Assembly (NCBI RefSeq): GCF_001469895.1
Contig: NZ_LOPY01000047.1
Location: forward strand, 124,001-188,000
Direction of reading: 5' to 3'
DNA: 64,000 nt
Source of the DNA: Pseudoalteromonas sp. XI10
GTDB lineage: Bacteria; Pseudomonadota; Gammaproteobacteria; Enterobacterales; Alteromonadaceae
The position numbers and the translations under genes are program-made. The notes beneath the pieces are model-generated. The model did no database searches, was not told the origin of the DNA, and saw nothing but the letters and a program-made list of their open reading frames with translations. Below are positions 1-8,693 of this stretch, one piece after another (position 1 is the stretch's first letter; each line of letters starts with the position of its first letter).

Positions 1-2541
1 AAAACGCCGAGTACTGATAAACGCCAGAGTTTTAACCACTTGCATGCAAGAAAACCAAGTGCATTTATGCATATTCCTAGTAGTACAGTGGCTGAAATTA
101 GTCAAACAGAAGTCCCTGGCGAACCACGCTTTGATGAACAGCAATTTAGTGCTCGTGAACACTTGCCATTACTCGACTTTCTTTTGAGCAGCCTTTCTCA
201 AGACAACCTAAAAACGCCAGCAAAAACCTATACACCGGATGGTATTCTCATAGTGACCCCACCGAATAGCCTTTTTAAAAGGCTTTACTGCTATAGCTGG
301 ATATCGTTTAACTATGAAAAATTAAACGAACTGAGAAGTGGCTCAGAAGTTGAACAAAAACAGTTTTTAGAGATACTAAAAAGTAAAGGGTTTACACTTG
401 ATTTTCAGCCGTATGGTAGCGTACTTGATACAAACTTCCCGGTAGAAAAAAGTATCAGTAGTTTATATAACAAACTTGCAATTACACCATTTCTTTTTAA
501 TCTATGGTCAAGCTTTAAAGAGTATGCTTATTCAATTTACCAAAATAGCATAGGCCAGCTTATATTCTTTGTGCTCAGCTTTATTGCCTACTTTTGGGCA
601 AGGCATTTGAAAATAAGTCGTCAAATAAAGTCTGATAGAGCACAGATCCCTGTTTCAATTGGTGGTTGGGGAACGCGAGGAAAGTCAGGAACTGAGCGCT
701 TAAAAGCCGCACTTTTTAGTAGCCTCACGTTAAAAGTTGTTAGTAAAACCACAGGCTGTGAAGCGACCATGATCTATGCCCGAGCCAGTGGTGAACAGTT
801 CGAAATCCCTCTATTTAGACCCTTTGATAAAGCCAGCATTTGGGAACAAAGTGACGTTTTACACTTTGCCAAAAATGTTAATGCGGATGTTTTTTTATGG
901 GAATGCATGGGCTTAACTCCGCGTTATGTGAGAATTTTGCGCAACTGGATGCAAGATAGCTTTTCAACTATCACTAACGCCTATCCGGATCATGAAGACA
1001 TTTTAGGACCAACAGGTATCGATGTTGCTAATGAAACAAGCCATTTTATTGGTGAAAACAGCTTAGTATTCACCAGTGAGCAAAATATGGCCCCTATACT
1101 TGAGGCGAATGCGAAGCAAAAGAATTCAAATTTAATTCAAGTTCATTGGGCTGACGGCCTACAAATTACCGAAGATATTCGAGCTCTTTATCCATATCAA
1201 GAGCATCCTGCAAATATTGCCTTAGTTTGTAAGATGGCAAAACACATTGGCCTCAGCAAAGATTATGTCTTTAAAGAAACCTCTGCGCGAATTATTCCTG
1301 ACATCGGCGTATTACAACAGTTTCCTCGGGCACCAATAGGTTCTATAGAGCAGTCTTTTGTAAATAGTATGTCGGCAAATGAGCGCTTAGCAACGCTTGA
1401 GAATTGGTGCAGACTCAGTCTTTATGAGCTCAATGATTGCCCTAAGACACAAGTCATTGCATTGATTAATAACCGTAATGATCGTGTCGCTCGCTCGAAA
1501 GTATTCGCTAATATTTTGAGCCATGACTTAAGGTTTGACCGAATTGTAGTGATAGGTAGTAATGTAGATGGCTTTTATAGTTATTTTATTAATGCATTAA
1601 CAGAGCGAATTGATAAGCTCATTGAAAATAATGATATTGAAGAACTTGAAAGCCTATTGGTACAACTGAACCTATTGACTGCAGAGCAGCTCCATGCCCG
1701 CTTTATCCATGCATATGGGCAAACCAATGCAGATAAATTAATGTCGCTGAGTGAAGGGACACTCAATAAAGCCTGCGTAAAAGAAATTCTCGGAGATATT
1801 TTAGACTCACAAGTAGGTGTTATTTTGAATTATTTCCGCCACCACTTTCAACGAAATGCGCTTGCAGCTTTACAAAAAAACATAGCTGAAAATGCAAATG
1901 AAATAAAAGAGCGCCTATTAACTATTACTAAGTCTAAAATAACAGTCCATGAAAATAGTAACTTATCTGCCGATGAACTTACTATTTCAACCGCCGATTT
2001 AGCTCTGCCAAATACGCATCAAGTTATTGTAGGCATGCAAAACATAAAAGGTGCGGGTTTAAACTACGTGTACGCATGGCAACAGTGGCAGAAAATACAT
2101 CAAACCATACGTCACTTATTTACTGAACAGTGTTCAGCTAAAGAGTTTCGTACCGCACTTACAAACTTAAATATGATTGTTTCGTTCAATCTCATTGAAA
2201 TAGACTATATGAAACAACATTTAGCAACTTTAAAGAAAACTCACCTTGCGCAAAATGAGTTTTGCCAGGCTGAAATATCTAGCCTCTTAGAAAAACTTGA
2301 AGAAGATGAATCAAACCAAAAGCAGGAGCAACAACAAGCCTTACTTGTGAAATACTTCAATCAACTAATTGAATCATTTTTAGATGCCGGTGCTGCAGTA
2401 AAACGGAAAAAGCGCGCAAACCAAATTTATCGCGATATTGCAGATCAGCGTATCACTTTAGAAAAAGCGATTAAGCTACTCGGTAAACTTAGTCGCAATC
2501 AAAAGTCTGGATGGTTCGCGAACAAGTCAAATCAAGACTAA
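1..2541 (+). CDS. CapB/PgsB-like Mur-ligase-family protein (poly-gamma-glutamate synthase type), probably 5'-partial
   Basis: Seen: the frame is open from base 1 with no stop upstream of the first candidate starts (TTG at 40, ATG at 67), so the gene probably begins outside the window. Counting from the TTG, a hydrophobic segment lies near residues 173-187 and a P-loop GTRGKSGT at 211-218, followed by a Mur-ligase-like core. A LINNRNDR stretch resembles the LFNNRADR motif of PgsB. Known: CapB/PgsB uses ATP to make gamma-linked polyglutamate at the membrane with CapC and CapA. Inferred: a related amide ligase acting at the inner membrane. Odd: about 390-400 aa is usual for PgsB, but here more than 830 codons are present, with roughly 200 residues before the P-loop and a long helical, charged C-terminus. 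No capC or capA follows; a terminator does. Partners, if any, must lie upstream of the window. Family assignment is fairly sure, substrate unknown. Confidence 0.75.
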   Translation, partial: KTPSTDKRQSFNHLHARKPSAFMHIPSSTVAEISQTEVPGEPRFDEQQFSAREHLPLLDFLLSSLSQDNLKTPAKTYTPDGILIVTPPNSLFKRLYCYSWISFNYEKLNELRSGSEVEQKQFLEILKSKGFTLDFQPYGSVLDTNFPVEKSISSLYNKLAITPFLFNLWSSFKEYAYSIYQNSIGQLIFFVLSFIAYFWARHLKISRQIKSDRAQIPVSIGGWGTRGKSGTERLKAALFSSLTLKVVSKTTGCEATMIYARASGEQFEIPLFRPFDKASIWEQSDVLHFAKNVNADVFLWECMGLTPRYVRILRNWMQDSFSTITNAYPDHEDILGPTGIDVANETSHFIGENSLVFTSEQNMAPILEANAKQKNSNLIQVHWADGLQITEDIRALYPYQEHPANIALVCKMAKHIGLSKDYVFKETSARIIPDIGVLQQFPRAPIGSIEQSFVNSMSANERLATLENWCRLSLYELNDCPKTQVIALINNRNDRVARSKVFANILSHDLRFDRIVVIGSNVDGFYSYFINALTERIDKLIENNDIEELESLLVQLNLLTAEQLHARFIHAYGQTNADKLMSLSEGTLNKACVKEILGDILDSQVGVILNYFRHHFQRNALAALQKNIAENANEIKERLLTITKSKITVHENSNLSADELTISTADLALPNTHQVIVGMQNIKGAGLNYVYAWQQWQKIHQTIRHLFTEQCSAKEFRTALTNLNMIVSFNLIEIDYMKQHLATLKKTHLAQNEFCQAEISSLLEKLEEDESNQKQEQQQALLVKYFNQLIESFLDAGAAVKRKKRANQIYRDIADQRITLEKAIKLLGKLSRNQKSGWFANKSNQD

Positions 2542-2558
2542 CTTTAGGGTTAGACCCA

Positions 2559-2594
2559 AAACCAAACCACAATACTTACGGGTTTGGTTTTTTT
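2559..2594 (+). terminator. Rho-independent terminator after the capB-like gene
   Basis: Ten-base inverted repeat AAACCAAACC / GGTTTGGTTT followed directly by a T run. It closes the transcript of the capB-like gene 18 bases after its stop. Confidence 0.85.
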
Positions 2595-2787
2595 GAGCTA
2601 TAAAAAAATCTTGAAAAATCAGAAATTTCCGATCAAAAAACAAGCTTTTATAAATCATAAAGTTAAACGAATAAATGTAAAATCACTATAGATTCGGCTT
2701 GTTCCTTAATTGAACAAAAGCCATTTAAAGCAGTAAAATTATACTATTCAATATTAATTTTATGTTAACCACATAACGGAGAGTGTC

Positions 2788-4032
2788 ATGAAAAGCTTGG
2801 TTACTAAACTAGCAGTTTTACCTTTAGCTATTGCATCAGGTATTGCAATGGCTGGCACAAATATAGTAGAAAACGGATCATTCGAAAATACAGATACAAT
2901 TACCGCTAACAATGGTAAGTGGCAGTTATTTTACGAAATTCCAGGTTGGACTCGTAGCAGTAACGCTAGGTTTGAAATTCAAACGAATAAACTTGGCATT
3001 GTTCCAGCACAAGATGGTGAGCAGCACATTGAGCTTGATTCAAGATCTAATTACAGCATCACACAAGCGCTTGCTACAACTGCAGGTAAAAAGTACGAAT
3101 TAAGCTTTTATTACTCTGCGCGTGTAGTTGGCAATGAAGAAACAAATAAAGCTGAAGTTTTTTGGAATGGCGAGTCATTAGCAGTTGTTAATAGCAGCAC
3201 TCAAGGTTGGACTAAATACAGCTTTACTGTTGAAGCTGACAGTGCCAGTTCATTACTAAGCTTTGCAGGTGCCGGTACATCAGATTCATTAGGTGCATTT
3301 ATTGACAATGTAGTTGTTACTGAAGTTGCTGAGCCTTGCGCTGTTACTACTGGTTTATACGGTATTAATAACTTTGGCTCTGAAACTGAAGGCTATGTAT
3401 ATCACTTCAATCCAGAATCAAGTGCTGTAACTGTAGTTGCAGGCCTGAGCAATACAGCATCAAATATTGCTAGCAATGACGGTGTGCTTTATTTCATGGA
3501 GCAACTTGATAAAAGCAGCAAAGCGTCAAAAATCTATAGCCTAGATTTAGCCACTGATACGCAAGCTGAAGTTGCAGATGCGACATCATTCCCTATTTAT
3601 CGCTCAACAGTGACTGCGGATGGTCTATCTTTACGTGCGACAAGCAAAACATACATGTATGATTTTGACCTAACTACAGGTGAAAAAACGGTATTAGGTA
3701 AACTATCGTATGAAGGCGATACATTTGCAGACGGCGATATCGCTTATTCAAGTGATTACAACGTACTTTACGTGTTAACAGGTCAAGCACTTTACACAGT
3801 AGACGAAGGTAACCTTGAATTAACTCGAATCGGTGAGCACGGTGTTAATTGGGCGTCAGGTATTGCGATTGCTGATGACGGTACAATTTATATTTCAGGT
3901 AGAGAAAGCGGCGAGAATGCAAAAATCTACACCTTAGATCAAAACACCGCTGAAGCGACATTCGTAATGGATGGTCCAGCACACGTAAACGATTTAACGT
4001 TTGTTAGTGAAGCAGTTTGCGCAGCAGAGTAA
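2788..4032 (+). CDS. Secreted two-domain protein: CBM-like jelly roll plus propeller-like repeats
   Basis: Seen: a signal peptide (positive MKSLVTK start, hydrophobic core, cut near AMA-G at about residue 22). Next comes a domain beginning NIVENGSFE and ending FIDNVVVTE (about residues 25-180), the pattern of carbohydrate-binding CBM4/9-like or DUF642-like galactose-binding folds. The remaining ~230 residues contain repeated short strands with LYxL/IYSLDLATD and IAIADDGTIYISG motifs, typical of beta-propeller or PQQ/NHL-like repeats. GGAGAG sits seven bases before the ATG. Inferred: an exported protein that may bind a glycan, possibly at the cell surface. It is monocistronic between two terminators. 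No catalytic residues were recognised, so no enzymatic role is claimed. Confidence 0.7.
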   Translation: MKSLVTKLAVLPLAIASGIAMAGTNIVENGSFENTDTITANNGKWQLFYEIPGWTRSSNARFEIQTNKLGIVPAQDGEQHIELDSRSNYSITQALATTAGKKYELSFYYSARVVGNEETNKAEVFWNGESLAVVNSSTQGWTKYSFTVEADSASSLLSFAGAGTSDSLGAFIDNVVVTEVAEPCAVTTGLYGINNFGSETEGYVYHFNPESSAVTVVAGLSNTASNIASNDGVLYFMEQLDKSSKASKIYSLDLATDTQAEVADATSFPIYRSTVTADGLSLRATSKTYMYDFDLTTGEKTVLGKLSYEGDTFADGDIAYSSDYNVLYVLTGQALYTVDEGNLELTRIGEHGVNWASGIAIADDGTIYISGRESGENAKIYTLDQNTAEATFVMDGPAHVNDLTFVSEAVCAAE

Positions 4033-4050
4033 ACTGTGTTTAAAGCCATA

Positions 4051-4078
4051 AAATGCCAGCTTAGCTGGCATTTTTTTT
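4051..4078 (+). terminator. Terminator between convergent genes
   Basis: Perfect 10-bp stem AAATGCCAGC / GCTGGCATTT with a TTA loop and a run of eight T on the plus strand. It serves the secreted-protein gene; a short TTTT on the other strand could also stop the converging thioesterase gene. Confidence 0.85.
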
Positions 4079-4093
4079 AGCTAATCTTAGGTA

Positions 4094-4624
4094 TCACTTA
4101 TTAGTGAGCTTCTTTTGCTCTAACATTTCTTTCCAGTGCATCACTTCTGCTGGCAAAATAGGTGCAACTCCGCTAAAGCCTGCAACTTCAAGCATCTCTT
4201 CAACACTTACAACGCCTTTTTTACGTTTAAATACACCACGTACATAAGCAATAGCATGCAGGCCTCGTTCAGAGTGAAACCTTTGCTCAATGTAAAAGTA
4301 TTTATGATCCCAACCAACTAAACGCGTACTGACTGTGTACTTTTGCATTGGTTTAATATCGCGTATGTAGGTAATTGCAGTTGCATTAACGATTGGGAAC
4401 CAACGGCGTTTCATTATGTGCTTTAACAAGCCTACTCGCTCAGTCATCCAAGTACGGGCAAGATCCATCATCGCTAAATAACGAGAATTAGTTAGATGAA
4501 AATTGATATCGCAATCGGTTGGTAACGCTTTAAATTCAATATCAATCGTGTCTAACAATTGTTGATAATCACGATTACGTTTAATTTTAAAAAACAGTAG
4601 TATAAGTCGAAAATAGAGGTTCAC
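4094..4624 (-). CDS. Hotdog-fold acyl-CoA thioesterase family protein (4HBT_2/THEM6-like)
   Basis: Seen: 176 codons from a GTG start. A short hydrophobic N-terminus (NLYFRLILLFF) is followed by DCDINFHLTNSRYLAMMDLART, the signature of 4-hydroxybenzoyl-CoA-thioesterase-like hotdog proteins where D/N-x-H lies near the long central helix. Known: proteins of this subgroup hydrolyse acyl-CoA thioesters or are uncharacterised THEM6 relatives. Inferred: a possible membrane-associated thioesterase; the substrate cannot be read from sequence. The start is weakly supported because no clear ribosome-binding site precedes the GTG. Confidence 0.7.
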   Translation of the reverse strand: MNLYFRLILLFFKIKRNRDYQQLLDTIDIEFKALPTDCDINFHLTNSRYLAMMDLARTWMTERVGLLKHIMKRRWFPIVNATAITYIRDIKPMQKYTVSTRLVGWDHKYFYIEQRFHSERGLHAIAYVRGVFKRKKGVVSVEEMLEVAGFSGVAPILPAEVMHWKEMLEQKKLTNK

Positions 4625-4733
4625 GGCAAAGGTCTAACCAGTTGATAATGAACAAAGTGTATCACAGCATATTGCTAAGGCGAATTTTCTGCTCTAATCT
4701 GTGCATATATTAGTATAAAAAAAGAATAACCTA

Positions 4734-5222
4734 ATGAAATTATTTAATTTGGTAACTTTGTTCAGTGCAAGCTTATTCACCAGCTCAGCATTTGCTGACT
4801 TCAACTTTCCGGGTGATGGCACTTTAAAATACCCAACGGGTGTTGAGAAAGCATTCAAGTTTGGTTTTGCTTGGCAACAAGATACTGAAAAGTTCACTAT
4901 TGGCGATAAAAGCTATGACATGTCTCTGCCAGAGTCATATTCAGTGGCAATAACACTCAGCAAAGACGAGCAACAAGTATGGGTGCAAGAATTCAATAAT
5001 GGTTTTATTGAAGGTTTCAACTGGCAAATTGCTGATCACACCCTAAAACTCGAAAAGCGAAAATTTAGTGATTCTGTAAAAGGTGATTACATTATTAGTC
5101 TAGATAACCGCGATTACTTTTTTGCCCGTAATAACATCAGTATTGTGATCAAGTTCGACGATGAGGGGATTAAAAATATCGCTATCGATGGTGTCACCAA
5201 AGATATGGGTACCAAACAATAG
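4734..5222 (+). CDS. Small exported protein of unknown function
   Basis: Seen: 162 aa with a clear signal peptide (MKLFNLVTLFSASLFTSSAFA, cleavage after AFA). The mature part is beta-rich with alternating hydrophobic residues and no cysteines. No family was recognised. It reads divergently from the thioesterase gene and ends in its own strong terminator, so it is probably monocistronic. Likely periplasmic or loosely surface-associated; function unknown. Confidence 0.65.
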   Translation: MKLFNLVTLFSASLFTSSAFADFNFPGDGTLKYPTGVEKAFKFGFAWQQDTEKFTIGDKSYDMSLPESYSVAITLSKDEQQVWVQEFNNGFIEGFNWQIADHTLKLEKRKFSDSVKGDYIISLDNRDYFFARNNISIVIKFDDEGIKNIAIDGVTKDMGTKQ

Positions 5223-5237
5223 TTTTTAACCGAAAAG

Positions 5238-5269
5238 AAAAAGGCTTAGGTTTTACCTAAGCCTTTTTT
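5238..5269 (+). terminator. Bidirectional terminator between the exported-protein gene and tyrR
   Basis: AAGGCTTAGG / CCTAAGCCTT 10-bp stem, A-rich on the left and T-rich on the right, placed between converging genes so it can stop both. Confidence 0.85.
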
Positions 5270-5288
5270 GCTTAATTGAGTTTTATAA

Positions 5289-6845
5289 TTAAACCTTCAC
5301 TGTCTTACGGTTAATACCGTAATCTCGAAGCTTATTTGCTACTGCCGTGTGGCTCAAACCTAATCGCTTAGCGAGTTGACGAGAGCTTGGATAAGCAGGA
5401 TAAAGCTTACGAAGTAAAGTCGCCTCAAAACGTTTTACCGCTTGGTCTAAGGTTCCCTCAAAGTCAGACTCAAGATAACCTAAATCATGGGTAAACGTTG
5501 GTAACTGCAGGTGCTCAATACGCAATTCGTTATCATCTAACAACGACACAGCACGATAAATCGCATTTTCTAATTGGCGCACGTTACCCGGCCATGGGTA
5601 ATCTTGTAAAAAGCGTAAACAATCCTCAGACATCACAGGCACAGAATGACCATTTTGCTGGGCATACTTTTGAATAAAGTGCTCTGCTAACGGGCCGATA
5701 TCAGCTTTTCTATCACGTAATGGGGCTATTTCTAGGGTCAAAACATTAATTCGGTAATAGAGATCTTCTCTAAATGTTCCCTCTTGCACCATCGCTGGTA
5801 AATCTTTTTGTGTTGCGGCAACAATACGCACATTTACTTTTACTTCGTTTTCATCACCGACTTTTCGGAAGGTACCGTCTTGTAAAAAACGTAGTAGCTT
5901 AGTTTGTAGCTGAGTCGACATTTCACCAACTTCATCTAAAAATACTGTGCCACCATCAGCTTGCTCTAAAACGCCGCGTTTTGGTGCAGCGTTTTCTTCA
6001 TAGCCTGCGTAACCAAATAGTTCAGACTCAGCGACATCATCAGGCAACGAAGCACACGACAAAGCGATAAACGGTTTTACTGAGCGGTTTGATGCGTAAT
6101 GACAAGCACGAGCAAGTAGCTCTTTACCTGTACCTGTTTCACCAGTAATCAGGATTGGCGCTTCAAGTTGTGCCATTTTACGCGCTTCACGAACCACACG
6201 GCGCATTGCAGTACTAAAGTTATGTATGGTTGCAAAACTTTCTTGGCCATAACGACGGAACGCACTGACTTGTTGGCCTAAGCGACTTTGTGATTTGATA
6301 TTGATAACTGCACCGGCTAACACATCCCCTTCAGCACCTTGGGGGACTGAAATAGGTAGAATATCGGCGATAAAGTCTTCGCCAGCTACTTCAACTCGGG
6401 TTGTTTGACCAAGTACTTCTTTGCCTTCTAACCAACGCGTAAAATTAAAGCCTTTTAGCAAATTATTAATGTTAGCGCCAATCACTTCGCTCTCAGATAA
6501 TTGCAAGTCGCGACACGCGGCATCATTACATAAACGCACCCAGCCTTTAGCGTCAATAGATATCACACCGTCTGGCAATGCACGTAGTAATGTATTTAAC
6601 TCATTATGCTCTCGCTCAGAAGGTAAAAATGCAGTTGTACGAACGTCTTTCACGCCATCTATCAAACGGATAGATGGCATAATTTTTTGGAATTGTTCAA
6701 ACTCAATAGGCGGAAAGCTTACGTACATTCGACAATTAACCGAATCTACCTCGATGCCTTTTAAATCAACTTGGTAACTAACCAAGATATTGAGAATCTC
6801 TTGTGCGATACCAATTCGGTCAGCACAGTGGATATCTAAACGCAT
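5289..6845 (-). CDS. tyrR: TyrR, aromatic amino acid regulator
   Basis: Seen: 518 aa in the TyrR order. An ACT domain (1-70, MRLDIHCADRIGIAQEIL) is followed by a PAS domain (about 80-190), then an AAA+ domain with Walker A GETGTGKE at 235-242 and Walker B FLDEVGEM at 302-309, then a C-terminal Fis-type HTH (SRQLAKRLGLSHTAVANKLR). The loop that carries GAFTGA in sigma54 activators here reads GYAGYEENAAPKRG, so contact with sigma54 is not expected; this is the known state of TyrR. Known: TyrR senses Tyr/Phe/Trp and represses or activates aromatic amino acid genes through TGTAAA-N6-TTTACA boxes. Context: hppD and fahA lie 19 kb away and are plausible targets. A box-like sequence lies just upstream of the gene. 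Confidence 0.93.
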   Translation of the reverse strand: MRLDIHCADRIGIAQEILNILVSYQVDLKGIEVDSVNCRMYVSFPPIEFEQFQKIMPSIRLIDGVKDVRTTAFLPSEREHNELNTLLRALPDGVISIDAKGWVRLCNDAACRDLQLSESEVIGANINNLLKGFNFTRWLEGKEVLGQTTRVEVAGEDFIADILPISVPQGAEGDVLAGAVINIKSQSRLGQQVSAFRRYGQESFATIHNFSTAMRRVVREARKMAQLEAPILITGETGTGKELLARACHYASNRSVKPFIALSCASLPDDVAESELFGYAGYEENAAPKRGVLEQADGGTVFLDEVGEMSTQLQTKLLRFLQDGTFRKVGDENEVKVNVRIVAATQKDLPAMVQEGTFREDLYYRINVLTLEIAPLRDRKADIGPLAEHFIQKYAQQNGHSVPVMSEDCLRFLQDYPWPGNVRQLENAIYRAVSLLDDNELRIEHLQLPTFTHDLGYLESDFEGTLDQAVKRFEATLLRKLYPAYPSSRQLAKRLGLSHTAVANKLRDYGINRKTVKV

Positions 6846-6915
6846 TACATCCTCAAAAAACGGGAACCTATAGTATGAGAATGATACGCTAACTCCCTGC
6901 AGCTGGGTAGTCTAT

Positions 6916-6933
6916 TGTAAACAATTTTGGACA
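6916..6933. promoter_or_regulatory. Candidate TyrR box upstream of tyrR
   Basis: TGTAAA, six bases, TGGACA: 10 of 12 consensus positions of TGTAAA-N6-TTTACA, including the G and C considered most important. It lies about 70 bases before the tyrR start, a position suited to autoregulation as in E. coli. Found by eye only. Confidence 0.4.
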
Positions 6934-6939
6934 AATAAC

Positions 6940-8520
6940 TTAATTAGTCGGGTACCTGGTCCATTCTCCACCATCTAATTGGATGTAAGGCTGCCCTTTT
7001 ATATACATCATTACCGTATCTTCATTCTCGGCGACCTTGGCTGAAGTTGGTAAATTATCAAGCACTCGGTTAATGGGTACCGTACCTGTGAACAAATCGA
7101 GCTTCATCGTATTGTTGATTAACTCTGACAGTGAAAAGTAACTCATTGTTTCATCAACGACATTCAGCCCATCATGCTTTATATCAGGACCGATGAATTT
7201 AACCGCAGTTGGCACTGAAACTATTGAAGGGCTCGGAATTTCGCGCAAACCAGAGAATTGTAGTTTATCACCCTGTAAGGCAGCCCCATGTTCCGGCACA
7301 ACCACCAGCATTACATTTCGACCTTGCGCTTTTAACTCAGTTATAAACTTATCGATGTCATTAAATAAGCGCTGTTGTCTAAGCGGATAGCTTTCAAAGC
7401 TATTCATACGTTCACGACCAGCAAGTTGATTGCCATCGTGTAAGCTAATGGTGTTGTAGTAAAGAGCCCTAGGCTGCTCACTCGAACCTTGCTTTTTCAA
7501 CCAATTAGTGAGTATATCCGCATCAGAATAAATCGGTTTGCCATCGAAGCCATACTGCGCAGCACTAAATTGGCTAAAATCCAGTTTTGGCACAGAAACA
7601 CCACCGTATTGTCTGATCAAACCAATAAAGTCATCAAAATGTCCATCGTGGTTAAGAGCCACACTGGTTTTATAGCCAAGCTCAGCAAGGTTAGTGAATA
7701 GCTGACATTGCTCATCAACAGGTTTAAATAGTTGCTCTTGACTTGTTTGCCCGCAACTTGCTCGTAATAAACGAATTGCCGCAGGGCCACTGTACGACGT
7801 TGCTGAGTTAAATTGGCTAAACAAAATATCAAAATCAGCAAATAAGTTACGTGGCTCAACACCAATTGCATTTAAATCAGCCGTCGCTAAAGAGCAAATA
7901 TTGAGCACAACAACATCAAATGGTTGGCCATTAAATACGTCAGGAAACTGGCTTTGTAGTAAATTCTGTTGCTGGTAAAAGTCTTGTAACTGTTGATCCG
8001 GTGTCTTTTGTTTTGCTGTATCAGAAACTAAAACGGGTACTTGTTTTTTTGTAGTTTGGTTATTGCTTGCAACTTGAGTTGTAACCTCATCACTCGTAAC
8101 AGCCCCACCTAACCAAAACGCATACATAAAGCCAATTATTGAAATACTGGTGTAACGTAACCATTTCACCGTAAACCAATAAAAAACCACTAAAGCAAAG
8201 AGCGCAAAAACCATATCAAGGCTAACAACGCGCGCTGTGATCTCAAAAAAGTAGCCGATGCTAAAGTCTTGTACATTGCCAACTTGCTTGGTGAGCCTAG
8301 AAATCGGGGGCAACCACGAATCGTGATACAATAAAGCCACTCCTACCACCACACTTATAGCGTGTTTGATACGAGACAACCAAACATGTTGAAAAGAGAT
8401 AGCTAGAAAAGCAAAAAATGCTAAGTTTGCAAATAAATCAAAAGAAATATCACCTCGGCTATACAGAACAAACTTAACTAAAAAGTATAAATTCCAAATA
8501 CCTAATCCTGAAAGCCTCAC
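6940..8520 (-). CDS. bcsG: BcsG, cellulose phosphoethanolamine transferase
   Basis: Seen: 526 aa with about five N-terminal membrane segments (first ~160 residues) and a periplasmic alkaline-phosphatase-fold domain. Residues matching E. coli BcsG are visible: zinc-ligand Cys in VVLNICSL, nucleophile Ser in NSATSYSGPA, His in ISLHDGNQ, and the Glu-His pair in VVPEHGAAL. Known: BcsG moves phosphoethanolamine from phosphatidylethanolamine to the glucose 6-OH of nascent cellulose at the outer face of the inner membrane. The GTG start overlaps the bcsF stop (GTGA), so the two are translationally coupled. Presence of intact catalytic residues predicts modified cellulose. It is the last gene of the leftward bcsEFG unit; no clear terminator was seen before tyrR. 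Confidence 0.93.
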   Translation of the reverse strand: MRLSGLGIWNLYFLVKFVLYSRGDISFDLFANLAFFAFLAISFQHVWLSRIKHAISVVVGVALLYHDSWLPPISRLTKQVGNVQDFSIGYFFEITARVVSLDMVFALFALVVFYWFTVKWLRYTSISIIGFMYAFWLGGAVTSDEVTTQVASNNQTTKKQVPVLVSDTAKQKTPDQQLQDFYQQQNLLQSQFPDVFNGQPFDVVVLNICSLATADLNAIGVEPRNLFADFDILFSQFNSATSYSGPAAIRLLRASCGQTSQEQLFKPVDEQCQLFTNLAELGYKTSVALNHDGHFDDFIGLIRQYGGVSVPKLDFSQFSAAQYGFDGKPIYSDADILTNWLKKQGSSEQPRALYYNTISLHDGNQLAGRERMNSFESYPLRQQRLFNDIDKFITELKAQGRNVMLVVVPEHGAALQGDKLQFSGLREIPSPSIVSVPTAVKFIGPDIKHDGLNVVDETMSYFSLSELINNTMKLDLFTGTVPINRVLDNLPTSAKVAENEDTVMMYIKGQPYIQLDGGEWTRYPTN

Positions 8521-8693
8521 TTGTTATCCTTCTTGTGTCGTTTTGGCGTATAGGGCGTTAATAATACATGCCTAAATGTTAGTTTTCGGTAGAGCACGAC
8601 TATTTTATTAAACAATACCTTACCTGTATTACTCAACAAAATACCGATTAGCATTGCGATGATAAAAGTAATAAAAAACTGATTTAAGCTCAT
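8517..8693 (-). CDS. bcsF: BcsF-like small membrane protein
   Basis: Seen: a 58-codon frame starting MSLNQFFITFIIAMLIGILL, one membrane segment followed by a basic tail rich in Lys, Arg and His. Its ATG overlaps the bcsE stop (ATGA) and its TGA overlaps the bcsG GTG. Size, topology, basic tail and position match E. coli BcsF (63 aa). Known: BcsF is a membrane peptide that, with BcsE, supports BcsG activity. Sequence identity is low, as usual for such a short protein, so the call rests mainly on position and topology. Confidence 0.85.
   Translation of the reverse strand: MSLNQFFITFIIAMLIGILLSNTGKVLFNKIVVLYRKLTFRHVLLTPYTPKRHKKDNK

Noticed and set aside
5289..6845. TyrR as a sigma54-dependent activator
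   Set aside because: The GAFTGA loop is replaced by an unrelated sequence, as is normal for TyrR.
6940..8520. BcsG as a sulfatase or lipoteichoic-acid synthase
   Set aside because: NSATSYSGPA and VVPEHGAAL with the bcsEF neighbours point to cellulose phosphoethanolamine transferase.
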